A stretch of 64,000 bases of DNA from NCBI RefSeq assembly GCF_000600975.2, contig NZ_KK088652.1, forward strand, positions 372,001 through 436,000. Reading direction: 5' to 3'. A program made the translations under genes and the position numbers. Shown here piece by piece: positions 52,086 to 60,902 of the stretch. Numbering within the stretch: the first letter of the stretch is position 1; the number at the start of each line of letters is the position of its first letter. Under the pieces are notes generated by a model. That model did not search any database and was not told the DNA's origin. It was given only the letters and a program-made list of their open reading frames with translations. This stretch comes from Limimaricola hongkongensis DSM 17492 (lineage in GTDB: Bacteria > Pseudomonadota > Alphaproteobacteria > Rhodobacterales > Rhodobacteraceae).

Positions 52086-52868
52086 TCAGTTGTGGCCCTG
52101 GACATCCGGGGTCTGCCAGCCCAGATGCTGGCCGCCATCGACGCACAGAAGCTGTCCCGTGACGCCCGGCGCGTCGAGGAAATAGCCAAGTGCTGCGCAG
52201 ATGTCCTCGGGATTGGAGCCGCGCTCCAGCACCGTGTTGGCGCGCTGCGCGGCGTAATGCGCGTCGGACTGGTTGGCGCCCTGCAGCGTCGGGCCCGGCC
52301 CGATCGCGTTGACCCGAAGCCTTGGCGCCAGCGCCTGCGCGGCGGTGCGGGTAAAGGCCCACAGCCCCATCTTGGCGATGGTGTAGGACATGAAATCCGG
52401 CGTCAGCTTGCGCACACGCTGGTCGATGATGTTGACCACGAGACCCTGTGCCACCGGTTCGCCGCGCCCGTCGCGCGCCGGTTCGGGGATATGCGCGGCC
52501 ATGGCCTGCGTCAGCACGACGGGCGCGCGCAGGTTGCTCTCCATCGCGCGGTCCCAGCTCTCGCGCGTGCCGCTTTCGATGCTGTCATATTCGAAGATCG
52601 AGGCGGAGTTGACGAGGCAGGTGACCGGCCCGCCAAGCGCCTCAATCGCGCGCGGGATCAGGTTTCGGGTCGCCGCCTCGTCGAGCAGGTCGGCCCCGAG
52701 CGCATGCGCCTCGCGGCCCGTGGCGCGGATCTCGGCCACGACCTCTTCGGCGGGGCCGCGCGAGGTGTTGTAATGCACGATCACATCATGGCCGCGCCGG
52801 GCCAGATCGAGCGCCATGGCGCGGCCGAGCCGCGCGCCCGCGCCGGTGACGAGCGCCCGCGCCCTCAT
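52086..52868 (-). CDS. SDR-family oxidoreductase (pteridine-reductase-like)
   Basis: A 260-residue short-chain dehydrogenase. RALVTGAGARLGRAMALDLA at about 3-22 is the NAD(P) loop. VNSASIFEYDSIES near 84-97 is close to FolM/pteridine-reductase proteins, and the catalytic Tyr-Lys are in SYTIAKMGLWAFTRT near 160. The segment HYNTSRGPAEEVV near 30 also favours NADPH and pteridine reductases. The exact substrate is unknown. It starts at ATG 52868, overlapping the exchanger stop by four bases. Confidence 0.85.
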   Translation of the reverse strand: MRARALVTGAGARLGRAMALDLARRGHDVIVHYNTSRGPAEEVVAEIRATGREAHALGADLLDEAATRNLIPRAIEALGGPVTCLVNSASIFEYDSIESGTRESWDRAMESNLRAPVVLTQAMAAHIPEPARDGRGEPVAQGLVVNIIDQRVRKLTPDFMSYTIAKMGLWAFTRTAAQALAPRLRVNAIGPGPTLQGANQSDAHYAAQRANTVLERGSNPEDICAALGYFLDAPGVTGQLLCVDGGQHLGWQTPDVQGHN

Positions 52869-53815
52869 GCCAGCACCGTCACGCCGTAGCCGACATAAAG
52901 CGCGGTCAGCGCCACGCCCCAGCCACGCGTCACGTCGCGCCCCCAATAGACGAAGGGCACCAGCAGCAGCGAGGCCGCCAGCATCACCCACAGGTCGAAG
53001 CCGAGGAAATCGGCGCCCACCGGGATCGGGCCGACGAGGCTCGCCACGCCGAGAATGCCGAGAAGATTGAACATGTTGGATCCGATCACGTTGCCCATTG
53101 CCACATCGGCCTCCCGCCGGATGGCGGCCATGACCGTGGTGGCAAGTTCGGGCAAGGAGGTGCCGATGGCAACCAGCGTCAGGCCGATGGCGGTGTCGGA
53201 GACACCGAAGGTCTCGGCGATCGAGACCGCGCCGGTGACCAGCAGATCGGCCCCCACCGGCAGGCCGATCACGCCGGCCAGCAGGTAGGCCGCGACCTTC
53301 CAGCCGCGCATCTTCGGATCGGCGCCCTCGACCTCTTCGTCATCGGTGCCATGGCCGTTGCCGTTGCGATGCCTGTGGGCGACGCGGGCGGCATAGATCA
53401 GCATCGCCGCCAGCGCGGCGAGCAGCAAAAGCCCCGCGCCCCACGAAAACACGCCCGTGAAGGCCAGCGCCATGAACAGCACGGTGGCGCCCATCATCTG
53501 CAAGAAGCTCGACCGGGTGTCGGCGCCGCCGCTCGCGTGCAGCGTGGTGATGAGAGCGGGGATGCCGAGCACCAGCAGCACGTTGGCGACGTTGGAGCCC
53601 ACGACATTGCCCAGCGCGAGGCCCGGCGTGCCCTTGAGGATCGCGTCGACCGACACCAGCAGCTCGGGCGCCGAGGTGCCGAAAGCCACCACCGTCAGCG
53701 ACACGATCAGCGCCGGAATGCCAAGGCGCAGGGCGAGGTTCACCGCCCCCTTCACCAGAGCGTCCCCCGCGAAGACGAGAAGCACCAGCCCCGCCGCCAC
53801 CATCAGCCAATCCAT
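52865..53815 (-). CDS. Calcium/sodium antiporter (CaCA family, YrbG-like)
   Basis: A 316-residue membrane exchanger. The two inverted alpha-repeats are seen as TVVAFGTSAPELLVSVDAIL near 50-69 with ALGNVVGSNVANVLLVLG, and LVAIGTSLPELATTVMAAIR near 215-234 with AMGNVIGSNMFNLLGILG. They hold the paired glutamates and asparagines that bind cations. About ten helices are present. ATG 53815 has AAGGA upstream and overlaps the stop of the small zinc-ribbon gene by one base. Confidence 0.92.
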   Translation of the reverse strand: MDWLMVAAGLVLLVFAGDALVKGAVNLALRLGIPALIVSLTVVAFGTSAPELLVSVDAILKGTPGLALGNVVGSNVANVLLVLGIPALITTLHASGGADTRSSFLQMMGATVLFMALAFTGVFSWGAGLLLLAALAAMLIYAARVAHRHRNGNGHGTDDEEVEGADPKMRGWKVAAYLLAGVIGLPVGADLLVTGAVSIAETFGVSDTAIGLTLVAIGTSLPELATTVMAAIRREADVAMGNVIGSNMFNLLGILGVASLVGPIPVGADFLGFDLWVMLAASLLLVPFVYWGRDVTRGWGVALTALYVGYGVTVLA

Positions 53816-53994
53816 CAAGTCCTGTCCTTTCCACAGGGGCACGGCCCCTTGCCTATCCTCGGCCGCCCGCAGGCGGCGCAGCGGCCGCCGCCCAAGAGAC
53901 CCTTCGGCCCCCTGCCCTTGGGCAGCCGCAGTTTTCCGAACATGGCGAGCACGATCATGCCCACCAGAAACAGCGTGACGATCTTGATCAGCAT
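53815..53994 (-). CDS. 59-residue membrane protein with a four-cysteine zinc ribbon
   Basis: A small gene squeezed between two others: its ATG at 53994 directly follows the S49 peptidase stop TAG (53995-53997), and its TGA overlaps the antiporter ATG (TGATG). The protein starts MLIKIVTLFLVGMIVLAMFG, one membrane helix, then LRLPKGRGPKGLLGGG, and ends with CAACGRPRIGKGPCPCGKDRT, a compact metal-binding knuckle of four cysteines (CxxC and CxC). The perfect packing, composition and motif argue for a real gene. I do not know a named family. Function is unknown. Confidence 0.82.
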   Translation of the reverse strand: MLIKIVTLFLVGMIVLAMFGKLRLPKGRGPKGLLGGGRCAACGRPRIGKGPCPCGKDRT

Positions 53995-54798
53995 CTAGAG
54001 GCCGAACCGGGCGAAGCCCGCGCGCTCCTCGACGGCGCCCATCGCGTCCTGCGCCAGCGTCGCGCCGAAGCGCGACAGCAAGGGCCGCTTCCTGGCGTAG
54101 CGGCGCAGCCGCACCTTGTCGCCGAACCGCGCCTTGAGGATCGGCACCAGATGCCCGATCCCGTCGGCGAGCCCCTTTTCGACCGCCCGCGCCCCGATCC
54201 AGATCTCCCCGGTGAACAGATCCGGGTCCTCGGCCAGCTTGGCGCCGCGCCGGGTCTTCACGTGGTCGATGAAATAGTCGTGCATCTCCGAGAGCCAGCG
54301 TTCGAGCCGGGCCACGTCCTCGGGTTTTTCGGGGCGGAACGGGTCGAGAAAGCTCTTGGATTTCCCGGCCGTGTGCACGCGCCGCTCGATTCCATTGCGC
54401 TCCAGCAGCTCATGCGCGCCGAAGCCCGCCGAGATGACCCCGATCGACCCCATGATCGAGCCGCGATCGGCAAAGATCTCGTCCGCCGCCGCCGCCAGCC
54501 AATAGCCGCCCGAAGCCGCCACGTCCTCGATGAAGGCGAGGACGGGGACGTTCTTTTCCTCCGACAACCTGCGGATGCGCGAGGCGATCAGCGAGGATTG
54601 CACCGGCGATCCGCCGGGCGAGTTGATCTCGATGGCGACGGCGGCGGGCTTGCCGCGCTTGAACGCCTTTTCGATCATCGCGGCGGTGCCCGCATCGTCG
54701 AGCCCGCGACCGCCGGCGCCGATGGCGCCCTGCAGGCGGATGACGGAAACGACGGGGCCCTTGGGGCGGAACGGCAGCCAGTTCATCATGGCTGACAT
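53995..54798 (-). CDS. S49-family serine peptidase (SohB/SppA-like)
   Basis: A 267-residue protease of the signal-peptide-peptidase A family. EINSPGGSPVQSSLIASRIR near 57-76 forms the active-site wall. DVAASGGYWLAAAADEI holds the probable nucleophile Ser96. VHTAGKSKSFLDPFRP near 141-156 carries the general-base lysine, probably Lys148. There is no long N-terminal membrane helix, so it may be cytoplasmic or loosely bound. It is the first of four packed genes: peptidase, zinc-ribbon protein, antiporter, SDR. The ATG at 54798 or that at 54789 could start it. Confidence 0.9.
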   Translation of the reverse strand: MSAMMNWLPFRPKGPVVSVIRLQGAIGAGGRGLDDAGTAAMIEKAFKRGKPAAVAIEINSPGGSPVQSSLIASRIRRLSEEKNVPVLAFIEDVAASGGYWLAAAADEIFADRGSIMGSIGVISAGFGAHELLERNGIERRVHTAGKSKSFLDPFRPEKPEDVARLERWLSEMHDYFIDHVKTRRGAKLAEDPDLFTGEIWIGARAVEKGLADGIGHLVPILKARFGDKVRLRRYARKRPLLSRFGATLAQDAMGAVEERAGFARFGL

Positions 54799-54826
54799 CT
54801 AGGCCCCGCCCGGCCCCATCACAAGG

Positions 54827-55588
54827 TCAGGATCGGATCCGCCAGCCGGTGCGGAAAATCAGCCAGATGATCCCGAGGCACAGCGCGGTGAAGCCCGAGA
54901 TCGCCAGAAGGCTCACCCCGATCGGCACGTCGGCCTGCCCGAAGAACGACCAGCGGAAGCCGGAAATCAGGTAGACCACCGGGTTGAACCGGGTGACGAT
55001 CTGCCAGGCCGGCGGCAGCATCGAGATCGAGTAGAAGCTCCCCCCGAGGAACACCAGCGGCGTGATCACCAGAAGCGGGATCAGCTGCAGCTGTTCGAAA
55101 TTCTTGGCCCAGATGCCGATGATGAAGCCCAGCAGAGAAAAACTGACGCAGGTCAGGATCAAGAAGGCCAGCATCGAGACCGGGTGCAGGATCGTCAGGT
55201 CGACGAACAGCGTCGCGGTGGCGAGAATCACGAGCCCGATGAACAGCGCCTTGGTCGCCGCCGCGCCGACGAAGCCCAGCGTCACCTCGAAGAAGCTGAT
55301 CGGCGCCGAGAGGTATTCATACATCGTGCCGATGAATTTCGGGAAATAGATCGCGAAGCTGGCATTCGAGGTCGCCTGCGTCATCACCGACAGCATCACG
55401 AGGCCCGGCACGATGAAGGCGGCATAGGGGATGCCCTCGACCTCCTGGATCCGGCCGCCGATGGCCGAGCCGAACACCACGAAGTAAAGCGAGGTGGAGA
55501 TGACGGGCGAGATGAAGCTTTGCAGCAGCGTGCGGAAGAAGCGGGCCATCTCGGCCTTGTAGATCGCGGATACGGCGCCGAAATTCAT
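54827..55588 (-). CDS. ABC-2 type transporter permease
   Basis: A 253-residue membrane protein with about six helices. [20 protein letters not shown] near 13-32 is the amphipathic entry helix, and [20 protein letters not shown] near 197-216 is the conserved ABC-2 signature near the last helix. ABC-2 exporters carry polysaccharides, lipids or drugs; this branch resembles the multidrug/YadH type. The ATG at 55588 overlaps the ATPase gene stop by four bases. The solute is unknown. Confidence 0.92.
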   Translation of the reverse strand: MNFGAVSAIYKAEMARFFRTLLQSFISPVISTSLYFVVFGSAIGGRIQEVEGIPYAAFIVPGLVMLSVMTQATSNASFAIYFPKFIGTMYEYLSAPISFFEVTLGFVGAAATKALFIGLVILATATLFVDLTILHPVSMLAFLILTCVSFSLLGFIIGIWAKNFEQLQLIPLLVITPLVFLGGSFYSISMLPPAWQIVTRFNPVVYLISGFRWSFFGQADVPIGVSLLAISGFTALCLGIIWLIFRTGWRIRS

Positions 55589-56514
55589 TGCCCGTCCTCC
55601 TTCACGAGACCGACGAAGATCTCTTCGAGACTGCTGTTGGATGTCGACAGGTCCGCAAGCTGCAGCCCCGAGGCCTGCAGGTCGGCCAGAAGCGCGGTGA
55701 TGCCGGTGCGCTCGGCATGGGTGTCGTAGGTATAGATCAGCGCCTGGCCATCCGCGGCCCGTTCCAGCCCGTCGCGGCGCAGCCCGTCGGGCAGCGGCCC
55801 GACCGGTTCGGACAGCTCGATCCGAAGCTCTTTCTTGCCGAGCCGGCGCATCAGCTCCTCGGTGCGCTCGACCAGCATGATCCGGCCACGGGAAATGACG
55901 CCGATCCGGTCGGCGATGGCTTCGGCCTCCTCGATGTAATGGGTGGTGAGAATGATCGTCACCCCCTCCTCGCGCAGCCGTTCGACCACGCGCCACATGT
56001 CCTTGCGCAGCTCCACGTCGACGCCGGCGGTGGGCTCGTCGAGAAACAGCACCCGCGGCCCGTGGCTGAGCGCCTTGGCGATCAGCACCCGGCGCTTCAT
56101 GCCGCCCGACAGCTCCATCACCTTGGCGTCGCGCTTGTCCCACAGCGACAGGTCGCGCAGCAGCCCTTCGAGATAGGCGTCGTCGCGGGGCCGGTCGAAC
56201 AGGCCGCGGGTAAAACGGACGTTGTTCCACACGGTCGAGAACGGTTCGAGCGCGATCTCCTGCGGCACCAGCCCGATCAGGTCGCGGGCGCGGCGATAGT
56301 CGCGCACCACGTCGTGGCCGCCGACCTCGATCGTGCCGCCCGAGGGCATGGTGATGCCGCAGATGGCGGAGATGAGCGTCGTCTTGCCCGCGCCGTTCGG
56401 CCCGAGCAGGGCGATGATCTCGCCCTCCTCGATGTCGAGCGAGACGCCGCTAAGGGCGGTGAAGCCGCCCGGATAGGTCTTGGTCAGGTCCTTGACCGAC
56501 ACGATGGGGGGCAT
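55585..56514 (-). CDS. ABC transporter ATP-binding protein (YadG-like)
   Basis: A 309-residue ATPase partner of the permease. Walker A is [18 protein letters not shown] near 37-54, the signature [15 protein letters not shown] near 136, Walker [18 protein letters not shown] near 155, and the switch [17 protein letters not shown] near 190. A C-terminal regulatory domain of about 90 residues follows. ATG 56514 ([17 protein letters not shown]) is favoured over a start at 56601. It and the permease form a two-gene exporter beside the polysaccharide locus, but polymer export is not implied. Confidence 0.93.
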   Translation of the reverse strand: MPPIVSVKDLTKTYPGGFTALSGVSLDIEEGEIIALLGPNGAGKTTLISAICGITMPSGGTIEVGGHDVVRDYRRARDLIGLVPQEIALEPFSTVWNNVRFTRGLFDRPRDDAYLEGLLRDLSLWDKRDAKVMELSGGMKRRVLIAKALSHGPRVLFLDEPTAGVDVELRKDMWRVVERLREEGVTIILTTHYIEEAEAIADRIGVISRGRIMLVERTEELMRRLGKKELRIELSEPVGPLPDGLRRDGLERAADGQALIYTYDTHAERTGITALLADLQASGLQLADLSTSNSSLEEIFVGLVKEDGQ

Positions 56515-56581
56515 GGGGGGCCTTTCGCCTTTGCACGTCGCGCTGAAGGTAGCGGCGCCCCCCATGGGTGCCAAGCCGTCG

Positions 56582-57337
56582 CTATGGGCGCAGGCGCACA
56601 TGCAAGGCGCGCATCACCAGCCCCGGCAGGATCGCGAGGCAGCTCGCATAGCGCGCGGCCAGCCGCGCCGGGTCATGCGCCATCCGCCACAGCCATTCGA
56701 GCGCCAGCCAGCGGACGACCCGCGGCGCGCGCTTCTGGGCCCCGGCGAGAAAATCGAGCCCGGCCCCGATCGAGACCAGCGCAAGCCCGGGATGGCGCAG
56801 CCGGGCCCGCGCGGCGAACCGCTCCTGCCGCGGCGCGCCCATCGCGAGAAAGATCAGCCGCGCGCCCGCGCGCGCGGCCTGGTCGAGAATCGCGTCGGCC
56901 TCGGGGCTTTCGGGGTCGAACCCCATCGGCGGCGCGATCCGCGCGGCGATCCGCACCCCCGGCGCCGCCGCCTCGATCGCGGCGGCGGCCCGGGCGAGCG
57001 TCTCCTCCGTCGCGCCGATCAATCCCAGCGGCGCGCCGCTGCGCGCCGCCTGCCGCGCCAGCGGCACGACCAGATCGGCGCCGGGCAGCAGGTCGACCCG
57101 TTGCCCGGACAACCGCGCCAGCCAGACCACCGGGTTGCCATCCGCCGTGACGAGCTCGTGGCGGCCATAGGCATCGCGAAAGCCCGGATCGCGCCGCAGC
57201 TTGACCATGTGATCGAGATTGAGCGTGGCGAGCGCGAACCCCTCGCGCGCCTCCAGCCGGCGCCCGACATCGGTCAAAAGCGTCTCCCGCGCGGGCACGG
57301 TGACCCGGACAGCTTGCTCGCCGAGGCAAAAATCCAT
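56582..57337 (-). CDS. WecG/TagA/CpsF-family glycosyltransferase (GT26)
   Basis: A 251-residue glycosyltransferase that adds a sugar, often N-acetylmannosamine or its uronate, to a lipid-linked acceptor. [17 protein letters not shown] near 37-53, [13 protein letters not shown] near 64-76, [18 protein letters not shown] near 163-180, [11 protein letters not shown] near 189, and LALEWLWRM near 211 are the GT26 blocks. Compared with ADGxP motifs, the residues are conserved. It is the minus-strand member of the polysaccharide locus, divergent from the Gfo/Idh gene. Donor and acceptor are unknown. Confidence 0.92.
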   Translation of the reverse strand: MDFCLGEQAVRVTVPARETLLTDVGRRLEAREGFALATLNLDHMVKLRRDPGFRDAYGRHELVTADGNPVVWLARLSGQRVDLLPGADLVVPLARQAARSGAPLGLIGATEETLARAAAAIEAAAPGVRIAARIAPPMGFDPESPEADAILDQAARAGARLIFLAMGAPRQERFAARARLRHPGLALVSIGAGLDFLAGAQKRAPRVVRWLALEWLWRMAHDPARLAARYASCLAILPGLVMRALHVRLRP

Positions 57338-57595
57338 GACCTGTCGCTGCTCCTGTTACGTTTGCCATCGCCGTTTCGCATGGCGGCCGCGTGATCCTTC
57401 GGCACCGGGCCGGATGTAACCCGCGGCGGCGCCGGGTCATCGGGAGCCCCCCATAGACGAGCCGCATTGCGAAGCCTACGGATATTGTAGGCGAAATTAG
57501 GGACGACCGGATATCGATGCAGTGTGAGAGGATACAGGGGCATCGGGATATGTCGGCCCGGCGCGCGACATACGGCCCGTGGTGCCCCCGGCGGG

Positions 57596-57655
57596 GCGCT
57601 GATCGGATGCGGCGGAGACCGGGGCATGCATGAGGTCGCGCTGATCGGATGCGGC
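57596..57655. repeat. 18-base direct repeat spanning a start codon
   Basis: GCGCTGATCGGATGCGGC occurs at 57596-57613 and again at 57638-57655, 42 bases apart. The second copy encodes ALIGCG of the Gfo/Idh nucleotide loop. The first lies in the untranslated leader, in the same frame, so this looks like a local duplication of 14 codons. The rest of the 288-base gap (57338-57625) is comparatively AT-rich, with a GCCTAC/GTAGGC inverted pair near 57474-57492. Confidence 0.8.
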
Positions 57656-58738
57656 TATGTCGCCGATCTCTACATGCGGGGGCTCAGGGCCCATCCCGGC
57701 ATCAGGCTGGTCGGCGCGCATGACCGCGACCCGGCCCGGCAGGCCGCCTTTTGCAGCCATTGGGGCGTGCCGCCCCTGCCCGACCCGGCCGCCGCCTGCG
57801 CGGCGCTGCCGCATGACGGGCTGGTGCTCAACCTCACCAATCCGCGCAGCCACGACACCATCACCCGCGGCTGCCTGCGCGCCAACCGCCATGTCTGGTC
57901 GGAAAAGCCGATGGTGCTCGACATGGAGATCGCGCGGGAGCTGCACAATCTCGCGCGGTCGCGCGGGCTGCAGCTCGCCTCCGCCCCCTCCTCGGTGCTG
58001 TCGCAATCGGCGCAGGGGCTGGGCCGGGCGCTGCGGATGGGCGTGGGCGGCACGCCGCGGCTGATCTATGCCGAGCTCGATGACGGCTTCATCCCGCAGG
58101 CCCCCTATCACGACTGGCTGAGCGAAAGCGGCGCGCCATGGCCCGCCGAGGACGAATTCGCCACCGGCTGCACGCTCGAACATGCGGGCTACTGGCTGTC
58201 GTGGATGATCGCGCATCTGGGGCCGGTGCGCCGCGTCGTCTCGGCCACCGCCGAGGTGATCCCCGACAAGCCGGGCGTGCGCCGCGCGGCGCCGGATTTC
58301 TCGGTCGCGGCGCTGTATTTCGACAGCGGGCCGGTGGCGCGGCTCACCTGCTCGATCGCGGCGCCGCATGACCACCGGTTGCGGATCTTCGGCGACGAGG
58401 GCGTGATCGAGGTGGCGCGCGCCTGGGACAACCACGCCCCCGTGCGCTACCGCCGCCGGATGCGGCTGCGCCGCCGCCTGCTCGAAAGCCCGGTGGCGCG
58501 CGATCTTTCGATCAAGGGCGCGCCACAGCCCCGGCCCGCACGGCGCGGCGCGGCGCGGATGGATTTCGCGCTCGGCCCGGTCGAGATGCTCGACGCCATC
58601 GCAAAGGGGCGCGACAGCCGCCTCGCCGGGGCCTATGCGCTGCACCTGACCGAGGTGACCCTGGCGGTACAGGCGGGCGGCGCGCACGACATGACGACGC
58701 GCTGCGCGCCGATGGAACCGATGCCATGGGCGACGTGA
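57626..58738 (+). CDS. Gfo/Idh/MocA-family oxidoreductase
   Basis: A 370-residue NAD(P)-dependent sugar oxidoreductase. VALIGCGYVADLYMRGLRA at about 4-22 is the nucleotide loop, and HVWSEKPMVLDMEIARELH near 91-109 contains the conserved EKP. HAGYWLSWMIAHLGPV near 190 is the segment where the family's catalytic histidine region lies, here changed from the usual GxH pattern. In polysaccharide loci such enzymes oxidise nucleotide sugars; the substrate is unknown. ATG 57626 has GGAG twelve bases upstream. It overlaps the next gene by 13 bases. Confidence 0.87.
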   Translation: MHEVALIGCGYVADLYMRGLRAHPGIRLVGAHDRDPARQAAFCSHWGVPPLPDPAAACAALPHDGLVLNLTNPRSHDTITRGCLRANRHVWSEKPMVLDMEIARELHNLARSRGLQLASAPSSVLSQSAQGLGRALRMGVGGTPRLIYAELDDGFIPQAPYHDWLSESGAPWPAEDEFATGCTLEHAGYWLSWMIAHLGPVRRVVSATAEVIPDKPGVRRAAPDFSVAALYFDSGPVARLTCSIAAPHDHRLRIFGDEGVIEVARAWDNHAPVRYRRRMRLRRRLLESPVARDLSIKGAPQPRPARRGAARMDFALGPVEMLDAIAKGRDSRLAGAYALHLTEVTLAVQAGGAHDMTTRCAPMEPMPWAT

Positions 58739-59664
58739 TCGCCGTAACCGGCGCGGGCGGGTTTCTGGGCCGCGCCGTAGTGGCCCGCGCCCGCGCCGAA
58801 GGCCACCCGGTGCGCGCGATCCTGCGCGGCGAGGCGCCCGCCGCATGGGCCGCCGATCCCGGCATCGCGGTGCTGCGCGCCGATCTCACCCACGCGGTGC
58901 CGCCGTTGGACGGCGCGGCGGCGGTGATCCATGCCGCCGCGCGGATGGGCGGCGACGACGCGGCGCAGGCCCGCGAAACGGTGGCCCCAAGCGCAATGGT
59001 GCTGGAACAGGCCGCCCGGGCGGGGGCACGGCTGGTTCTGGTGGGTTCCATCGCGGTGCTGGGCACCGACGGCATCGCCCCCTTCGCGCGCATCGACGAG
59101 ACGACCCCGATCGAGTCGCATCCGGCGCGGCGCGACGCCTATGCCCGCGCCAAGATCGCGCAGGAACGCGACGCCCGTGCCCTCGCCGCGCGCCACGGCG
59201 CGGCGCTGCGCATCGTGCGGCCCGGCGCGATCTTCGGGCCGGGGCGGCTGTGGAACGCGCATATGGGGATCACGCTCGGGCCACTCACGCTCGGGCCGCG
59301 CCACGCGGGCGAGCTGCCGCTGTGCTGGCTGCCGCACGCGGCGCATATCCTGTTGCTGGCGGCCACCGCGCCGCAGGCCGACCCGGTCGAGGTGATCCAC
59401 GCGCTCGATGACGACCGCCCCGATCGGGCGCGGTTTCTCGCGGCACTGGGCCGGCGCGGCCTGCCGCTGGGCTGGCGCGGCTTCGACGCGGCGGCAGGCG
59501 TTCTGGCGCCGCTCGGCCCCCGCCTGCCGGGGCTCCTGCGCCGCGAGATCCTGCGCGCACGGCTGATGCCGCTGCGCTACGACAACGCCCACGCGCATCG
59601 CCTGGGCTTTCGGGCCGAGGCGGATTTCGAGACGGCGATGGCCGCCGCGCGGGGGGCCGCATGA
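58726..59664 (+). CDS. NAD-dependent epimerase/dehydratase family protein
   Basis: A 312-residue extended short-chain dehydrogenase. VIAVTGAGGFLGRAVVARAR at about 4-23 binds NAD(P). The usual catalytic Tyr-Lys are in DAYARAKIAQERDARALA near 138-155 (YxxxK). LRIVRPGAIFGPGRLW near 162 is the substrate-side motif. It probably converts a nucleotide sugar for the polysaccharide, but could be a reductase. It overlaps the Gfo/Idh gene by 13 bases and the GT4 gene by four, so the cluster is one operon. Confidence 0.9.
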   Translation: MGDVIAVTGAGGFLGRAVVARARAEGHPVRAILRGEAPAAWAADPGIAVLRADLTHAVPPLDGAAAVIHAAARMGGDDAAQARETVAPSAMVLEQAARAGARLVLVGSIAVLGTDGIAPFARIDETTPIESHPARRDAYARAKIAQERDARALAARHGAALRIVRPGAIFGPGRLWNAHMGITLGPLTLGPRHAGELPLCWLPHAAHILLLAATAPQADPVEVIHALDDDRPDRARFLAALGRRGLPLGWRGFDAAAGVLAPLGPRLPGLLRREILRARLMPLRYDNAHAHRLGFRAEADFETAMAAARGAA

Positions 59665-60902
59665 ACGCGCCCGGCCCGGTCATGTGGCTCACCGGCGAAT
59701 ATCCCCGCGCCACCGACACCTTCATCCAGCGCGAGGTGGCGGCGCTGCGCGATCTCGGCCTCAAGGTCGAGACCGCCTCGGTGCGGCGCACCGATCCCGC
59801 CCATCACGTCGGCCCCGAGCAGCGCGCCGAGGCCGCCGCCACCTTTCACCTGCTGGAGCGGGCGTTGAACCCGGCCGCCATCACCCGCGCCAAGATCGCC
59901 GCGCTGCGCCAGCCGCGCCGTTTTGCGCGCGCGCTGGCGCTGGCATGGCGCACGGCGCCCAGGGGGCTGCGCGGGCGGCTCTACAACATGATCTATTTCG
60001 GCGAGGCGCTGGTGCTGGCGCACCGCATGAAGGCGCGCGGCATCACCCATCTGCACAACCACATCGCCAAGTCGTCGGGCACGGTGGCGATGCTCGCTTC
60101 CGAGATTTCGGGCATTCCGCACAGCTTCACGTTGCACGGCCCCGACATCTTCTTTGCGCCCGCGCACTGGGCCATGGGCGAAAAGATCGCCCGCGCCCGC
60201 TTTGTCGCCTGCATCTCGGATTTCGCACGGGCGCAGGCCATGCTGTTCAGCGACCCGGCGCATTGGCCCAAGCTGCATGTCGTGCATTGCGGCGTCGATC
60301 CGGCGCTTTATGCCGACGCGCCACCCCCGCCCGATGACCGGCTGCTCTTCGTCGGGCGCCTGTCGGCGGTCAAGGGCGTGCCGGTGCTGTTGCGGGCCTT
60401 CGCGCAAGCCCGCCAGGCGCGTCCCGACCTCACGCTCGATCTCGTGGGCGACGGCCCGGACCGCGCGGTGCTGGAGCGGCTGGCCCGCGATCTGGGCCTC
60501 GGGGATGCGGTGCGGTTTCACGGCTATCGCGGCCAGTCCGAGGTGGCGGCGCTGCTGCGCGACACCGGCATCCTTGTCCTGCCCTCCTTTGCCGAAGGCG
60601 TGCCGGTGGTGTTGATGGAGGCGATGGCCGCCGCGCGGCCCGTCATCGCCACCCGCGTCGGCGGCGTCTCCGAACTGGTCGAGGACGGGCGCTCGGGGCT
60701 TCTGGTGCCGCCGGGCGCGGAGGCCCCGCTGGCCGAGGCGATCGCGGCGCTCGCAGGCGATCAGGCACGCCGCGCGGCGATGGGCGAAGCGGGGCGCGCG
60801 GCGGTGAAAGCGGGCTTCGATGCGCGGCTTGAGGCAGCGCGGCTGGCCGCGCTCCTGCGCGATGGCCCCGGCGGGCCCCTGCGGCCGGAGCCCGCGCCAT
60901 GA
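59661..60902 (+). CDS. Glycosyltransferase family 4 protein
   Basis: A 413-residue GT-B fold glycosyltransferase. The N-terminal half (WLTGEYPRATDTFIQREVAAL at about 9-29) resembles colanic-acid-type transferases. SFTLHGPDIFF near 155 binds acceptor. The C-terminal half has LLFVGRLSAVKGVPVLLRAF near 228 and the EX7E motif in PSFAEGVPVVLMEAMAAARP near 312-331. It uses a nucleotide sugar; which one is unknown. ATG 59661 overlaps the epimerase stop by four bases, and the next gene overlaps its stop likewise. Confidence 0.92.
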   Translation: MNAPGPVMWLTGEYPRATDTFIQREVAALRDLGLKVETASVRRTDPAHHVGPEQRAEAAATFHLLERALNPAAITRAKIAALRQPRRFARALALAWRTAPRGLRGRLYNMIYFGEALVLAHRMKARGITHLHNHIAKSSGTVAMLASEISGIPHSFTLHGPDIFFAPAHWAMGEKIARARFVACISDFARAQAMLFSDPAHWPKLHVVHCGVDPALYADAPPPPDDRLLFVGRLSAVKGVPVLLRAFAQARQARPDLTLDLVGDGPDRAVLERLARDLGLGDAVRFHGYRGQSEVAALLRDTGILVLPSFAEGVPVVLMEAMAAARPVIATRVGGVSELVEDGRSGLLVPPGAEAPLAEAIAALAGDQARRAAMGEAGRAAVKAGFDARLEAARLAALLRDGPGGPLRPEPAP

